Source: Ailanthus altissimus
Lineage: Eukaryota > Streptophyta > Magnoliopsida > Sapindales > Simaroubaceae
Length of the DNA stretch: 64,000 nt
Assembly (NCBI GenBank): GCA_946807835.1
Contig: OX327693.1
Location: forward strand, 2,125,501 to 2,189,500
Direction of reading: 5' to 3'
Positions 58,515 to 64,000 of this stretch are shown here, in pieces. Every line of letters starts with the position of its first letter. The first letter of the stretch is position 1. Made by a program: the position numbers and the translations under genes. The notes beneath the pieces are model-generated. The model saw nothing but the letters and a program-made list of their open reading frames with translations, searched no databases and was not told the DNA's origin.

Positions 58515-61221
58515 TCTAGTACCCAATATCCACAACCGGTAAGAATAAGTATTTATATATATATATATATATACGTATTTTATTTATATGTGGGTGATAC
58601 TTGATTTATATATTGTTATTATTAGTGTTTGTATAGGTTAAGGACGTACTATTAGCATTGGGTTTATTTGCAAGACTTTAGATTTATTTTAGTGACCAAA
58701 TTGTAATACTTTGAAAGTTTTAAGGGCAAATTCATAAATATAAAAAATTAGCCTCTTAGTATAAAAATACACTTTTGAAACCCTAATTATCTCATTTTGG
58801 TCGAGCTATCCCTTTTAGAGTGAGAAAAGAGAGAAAGAAAGGGGAGAGAAAGAGAAGAAAAAGAAGAAGAAATTAAAATTTTGGATTTTAAGAGGTATAT
58901 CACAATTATTTCTCAATTTATTGGTGTTAATTAAGTTAATTCCTTTAATTTTTTATTTTTGGAAATATGTATAATTGAGTATTTGATGTGTATTTCATAA
59001 GATATTGTGAGAATTGATGATGATCTATGTAAAGAGCTTGATAAATCATGATGAATTGCAGAATTTCTATTTGATAGTCTCTTGATCCAGAAATTTAATA
59101 AATTGTTGTGATTCGATTCTGGTATTAACTTTTGATTATATTAAATTAGACATGTTTAGGATTATCTGAGACTTTGAATCGATTGAAAATTCAAGAAATT
59201 TAATTTATAGTGAATTTACCAAAATGACCCTACAATTCTACAAATTTCCTGTGTAAACAGTATGATACAGTGACAAACAATTTTTGGCCTACTGAATGAT
59301 CTTAAACAATTATGAATTTGTGTAATATGATAATTTTATATGTCTAATAGGATATACTCAAAATTGAGAAGTTAGATCAATGTGGTTAAATTGTTATGAT
59401 TTTCTAAAGAGTGTTAGCTTATTGCAGTATTTGATTAACAGATTTTTAAAGCTATGGAATAAAATAGTTTTAAAATACTTTTGGCAATGATTTTGAAGTG
59501 AAATATTTATCATGGATTTAGGTATGTGTTAAGAGTAATTATGTGATATTTTTATAATTTTTGAGTTAGTATATGATTTTATAAAATTAGGAGATTGAAT
59601 ACTATTCAGTAAGTATCTTGATCCTGTCAGGTTAATAGTTTGGATTCGATGGTGTGTATGGAATGGATTGTGTAGGAATTTTGATATAATATTCATATAT
59701 AAGAAGGATATATGAGTCAAAAATGATATATTCTGATTTTGGAGTAATTGGACATCATTTGATGTATTATAAAATTTTGTTAAGTATAAGTGTTCAGAAT
59801 AACAGGTTTTGAGAAACCAAGTATTTAGACCAATTTGATGTGATAAATACATTGTGTATAATTTTGTAAGCTATTTAAAGTATTTTGTGTGAATTGTAAG
59901 GCTTATAAAATGATTAATCTCCATTGATAGGTTAAGGAGATTTAAGTCTTGTACCTGAAAGTGATAAGAGGTAAGTATACTAGACTTTTTACTGAAATCA
60001 CAATAAACAAAGTGTTATGAATGATTTTGTAAATGTGGTTGAGAATATGTTTATGTTATATCAAAATATATTTTGATATGAAATGTGAAGGCATATGTTT
60101 ATGAATATGAGCATGGACATACATGACATATATGTGTTTTTGAAAGTGACCTTTCAAAATAAAATGTGTTTAACAAAGAGAGCTTTTGAAGTGTAATATG
60201 TCAATGAGAAACATTTTGTTTTGAGGATGCTTCAACTCACTGTTGACTTAGTAGGCATCTTATGTGATTTGTGGAGCCTTTATGTGTGGCCTTTCCTTCG
60301 GGATTGGTATATGTTATGTGTTCCGTATGTAGGGAGGATTTTATTGGTGCCTAAAGAAAGAGTGAGTCATCACATTCGTGTGGTGACGTATTGGTGCATA
60401 TGAGAGGACTCACCGATGATCAGGGTGAGGGTTTGGCTTTTACCTTCCGGTATGAGCATTATATATGTGTTATTTAAAACCTCACTTGTATTAATCCTCT
60501 CATACGGTATGTCACCTACGAGTGACATTTGACTCATTATGTGATATGTGATATGTAAGTCCTATTAAGTAGTAGTTGAGTGATGGTATTTCTATTATAT
60601 GTTTTGAAAGAATGTGTAAGCGCTTACATGATATGTGATTTGATAAGATTATGATTTTGATTGATCACAACATATTATACATATGCATTGTGTACATATA
60701 TGTATTTGTATTTGATATATGAAAAACAAGTATGCTTACTGAGTTTTATACTCATTATAGTTTATGGTGATTTCAGATAAATAAGGTACATATGTGCTTA
60801 GCGGATTTGGCAAGGCTTCTGTTGTTTCTTGGGTTCTCTAAGTTGTTAGGTTGCTAAGTGTTTCATTTGGGGACACGTGGGATAAGATATTTGATTTGTC
60901 CCTATTGAATAAATACTTATGTATTATTTTATTGTGTGTGGTTGGATTTAGTTTAAGTTTCACCAAGTGTGGTAATGGATTGATTTTAAGTAAGAATTTA
61001 CAATGAATATATTTTGGGCTTTCAGTAATAAAGTTGCTACTGGTGATGTAGTAGAGTGTTAATCTTTGAGAAAACTCTGCATATCTCCGGTTTACTAATT
61101 GTCCCAGTCATAATTCAATTGCTATAATTCTGAAAGAAATTGAAATGAATGTGCTTAGAAATATTATTGAATGAATGTAAGTGATGTCGTGTGTCAGATC
61201 TTTTGGATCTGGGGCGTGACA
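58515..61221 (+). mobile_element. P-type solo LTR, copy F, inside CACTA 2
   Basis: 2707 bp with TATTA on both sides (58510-58514 and 61222-61226); removing it restores the CACTA sequence seen at 45475-45490 of copy 1. It begins TCTAGTACCC (expected TG) and ends GGGGCGTGACA. It has a GA tract at 58818-58872 and a tail block CTTACTGAGTTTTATACTC near 60735. It is diverged from copy A, so P may include subfamilies. No coding sequence was seen. Confidence 0.92.
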
Positions 61222-61249
61222 TATTACCATAATCATTATTATGAACTGG

Positions 61250-62090
61250 TCAAGTACTTTTAGTTTCCACTTCATTAAGGTATCTTGAACAAAAATTCAT
61301 ACATTCTTCCATTAAATACCCTTTAGCAATTGAAGCTTCAAGATGTGCTCGATTGCGCACATAAAGTTTCAGAGTTAATAGGTACCTATAGTGAAAAGAT
61401 ATTGATTTAATTAACATATGTCTTATTTTTTTTAAAGATTTAAATAAATGCAATAACATTGCCAACCATATCTTTCAATAGGATACATCCATCGAAACTG
61501 TACAGGACCAGTAAGTAGCACCTCTTCGGCTAAATGAATTGGTAAATGCTCCATGATATCAAAAAATGACATTGGAAAAATCTTCTCAAGATGACAAAGT
61601 GTAAGTGCAATTCTATCTTGAATATAAAATAGATCATTTAGCATATTCCCTTTTGAGCATAATTGCCTAAAAAAGTTACTCAACTCAATCAACACTTCTA
61701 CAACATTCTTAGGCAATGCTCTACGAGCTGCCACAGGAAGTAATTGTTGCATTAATATATGATTATCATGACTTTTAAGGCCCTAAATACGATGCTCCTT
61801 GATATTCACACATCGAGAAATATTCGATTCATAGCCATCTGGAACCTTCACTTCCTTGAAGACTTTCAAAAAAACATCTTTTATGTTCTTTGTTCATAGA
61901 AAAACAAGCAGGAGGTAACCGTAATTTGTTAGCACCTCATAGTTTAGGATGTAATGGCTTTCTGATGCCAATATGTTGAAAATCATGTCGTGTTTTCAAA
62001 TTATCTTTAGACTTTTTAGCAACACCTAATAAAGTCTAAAGAATATTATCACAAACATTTTTCTCAATATGCATTACATCAAGATTATGG
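61250..62090 (-). pseudogene. CACTA 2 TNP2 transposase, C-terminal half
   Basis: MQQLLPVAARRALPKNVVEV, SNFFRQLCSKGN, PMSFFDIMEHLPIHLAEEVL and PVQFRWMYPIERYG (61752-61432), then LYVRNRAHLEASIAKGY and MEECMNFCSRYLNEVETKST (61465-61250), where the P LTR lies just beyond. Unlike copy 1, the RWMYPIERY segment is open here. Upstream (61753-62090) frame changes break the HIEKNVCDN region. Confidence 0.9.
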
Positions 62091-63753
62091 TGAATTAAGT
62101 TGAACTCCCAACATGGTAATTCAAAAAAAATACTTTTTTTTCTTCCAAGTAGTCTTATCATTTTTTTTTCTCAGTCTCATTCATTTTTCTTTTTTGAAGA
62201 TCTTCTAGCTTATACTCAGTAAGTATGTCATTCAACTGTCTCTTCATCTCAGTTCCTAGCAATCGACTAGGTGCTTGTCCCCATTCCCTTGTGTTATCAA
62301 ATGATACTCTATCTTTTCAAAACTTATATGATATAGGTAAATATCGTCGATGACCCATGTAATAGTATTTTCTACCATTTAACAACCAACGAGATCTAGT
62401 GTTTTGATTGCAAACAGGATGAGCTTTTTCACCTCTTGTATTCCATCTTGACAAGTTACCATATGTTGGAAAGTCATTAATAGTCCATAACAATGCTGCG
62501 TGGAGTTTGAACATTTGATTACATGATGCATCATAAGTGAGTACCCCTTTAATCCATAATTCCTTCAACTCCTCAATCAGCGGTTGCAAATAAACATCAA
62601 TTTTATTACCAGGTCTTTTAGGTCCATCAATAAGTACAGATAAAATAAAGAATGGTTGTTTCATGCATAACCATGGCGGCAAATTATAAGGCATTAGAAC
62701 AACTGGCCATTTACTATGTGATATAGACATTGCCCTAAATGGGTTAAAACCGTCAGCTGCCAATCCAAGTCTAACATTTCTACTATCAGAAGCAAAATCA
62801 AGATTTTTTTCATCAAATGTTTTCCATGTAGGACTATCAGCAGGATGCCTTAATACACCATCATCAGTGCGCGAATCAGTATGCCATCTCATAAGGGAAG
62901 TAGTTTTGGAAGACATAAACAACCTTTATAATCTCGGCACTAGTAGAAAATACCGCACTTGTTTGGCCGGTATATTTTTGTTCTTATTTTGATGTCCACT
63001 AGAATCACCATCCAATTGCTTATATCTTGAAGAATGACATATATGACATATATCAAGCTTTTCATATTCATTGTTAAACAACAAACAATTATTAGGACAT
63101 GCATCTCATGTCTTATATGTAAAACCTAAGTCGGTAGTTATCTTTTGAGCTTCATAATACGACTCTGGCAACTTTACTTCTTTAGGAAATGCTTCTTTTA
63201 GCAATCCTAAAAGCATTGTAAATGACTTATTTGTCCATCCACACAACACTTTTATATGTAGAAGTCGAACAATGAATGACAATGAAGAAAACTTTTCACA
63301 GCCTGGATATAAGGGAGATTCTGCATCTTGAAGCAATTTAAAAAACTTTCTAGTATCATCATTGGGACCTTTAGTATGCTAATTGTCTAATGGATTATCA
63401 TCAGCTAAATCGAAGTCTAAATCTGGAGTACCTACGGCATCATGTATCATTCTAACCATGTCATCATCAGTACCCCAATCATTAATAATGTTGTTTTCTT
63501 GGTTAACATCAAAAGATGTGGAATGTTTACCATGTGTAGTCCAATTTTTGTACTTTGACAAAAAACCATTTACTATAACATGTTCTCTAACTACTTCTCT
63601 CACAAAAAGATAACGATTGCAACATTTTCTGCATGGACAATATATTCTTGTATCACCAGTATTGTTCATATATGCAAAATCTAAAAATCTTTCAACGTCA
63701 TCAACATACGACTTCGATATTCTATTTGGTAAATCAATCCAACTCTTGTCCAT
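62091..63753 (-). pseudogene. CACTA 2 TNP2 transposase, N-terminal half
   Basis: 63753-63379 is one frame from MDKSWIDLPNRIS to LADDNPLDN, including the stretch that is frameshifted in copy 1. It then stops at TAG (63376-63379 region). 63336-63106 ends YKT with TGA for Trp before DACPNN. 62922-62317 reads SLMRWHTDSRTDDGVLRHPA, DSPTWKTFDEKN, AADGFNPFRAMSI and WPVVLMPYNLPPWL, preceded by a stop (TAA for Gln) in RL-stop-RLF. Each stop is a point change relative to copy 1. Confidence 0.92.
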
Positions 63754-64000
63754 ATCTACTCCCTTCAGTGTAAAAGAAAATTAAGTTAATTATGTTCAAC
63801 TTCTAAATTTAAATGAAAATAAATACATGCAACATAAAACCTATCTCCTTTTAACTCCTTTCTAAAAGGTAGGTGGTCCTATCCCATTCAGAACTGCATA
63901 ATTCTATATGGTAGTAATAGCTCAAGTTTTATCCACTTCAATAGAAATTTCGACAGCATCTCCTTTTAGTTCTCCAAGTACACAACATAGATTAATGCAT
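63754..64000. other. CACTA 2 upstream region, cut by the window
   Basis: Aligns with 48002-48250 of CACTA 1. No gene was recognised. Confidence 0.7.

Larger units (their letters stand above)
54997..64000 (-). mobile_element. CACTA transposon 2, left part, runs off the window
   Basis: Starts CACTACAGTAGAAAAGGC and follows CACTA 1 base by base in the same orientation, with the P-type LTR at 58515-61221 inserted. Coding damage differs from that of copy 1. The right terminus lies beyond the window. Confidence 0.93.

Overview
The window is nuclear DNA of a flowering plant, probably a eudicot. It is AT-rich and made mostly of nested transposable elements. Copia and Gypsy retrotransposons, large solo LTRs and two CACTA (En/Spm) transposons fill nearly all of it. 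The species cannot be named from the sequence. No intact host protein-coding gene was found. Two decayed host-derived genes were: a copper amine oxidase split by transposons, and an intronless LOG-like (cytokinin-activating phosphoribohydrolase) pseudogene lying inside a Gypsy element.

Layout. 1-727: the right part of a minus-oriented Copia LTR. 1131-17978 (+): four recognisable exon blocks of a copper amine oxidase pseudogene, with introns swollen by two minus-strand Copia elements. The first (1895-11284) carries a large solo LTR 'P' (2838-7765), which itself carries another large solo LTR 'Q' (3870-5979). The second is 12656-17643. 18290-25088: minus-strand chromovirus-like Gypsy remnants, with a deleted Copia element (19544-21738) between them. 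25085-32205: large LTRs of the P type in both orientations, holding two more Q solo LTRs (25622-27908 and 29856-32038), each with a perfect 5-bp target duplication. 32207-33035: a small terminal-inverted-repeat DNA element. 33016-39447 (+): a 5'-truncated Athila-like Gypsy element with degenerate pol, the LOG pseudogene, a polypurine tract and its 3' LTR. 39448-41692: another P fragment with a 1.3-kb Gypsy-type LTR 'R' inserted. 41906-51710: a full-length but inactivated CACTA element. 51711-54387: an unassigned flank. 54388-54996: the start of another P LTR, interrupted by a second CACTA copy (54997 to beyond 64000), which holds a 2.7-kb P-type solo LTR (58515-61221) with a perfect TATTA duplication.

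The parts do not form a pathway; they form a record of successive insertions. In the copper amine oxidase the order is gene, then Copia-1, then P, then Q. Around CACTA-2 the P family moved both before and after the CACTA insertion. Almost all coding regions are broken. Many of the premature stops fit C-to-T change at CGA, CAA or TGG codons, as expected for long-methylated DNA. All assignments come from reading translated motifs, terminal sequences and repeats by eye, so boundaries without a stated target duplication are approximate.
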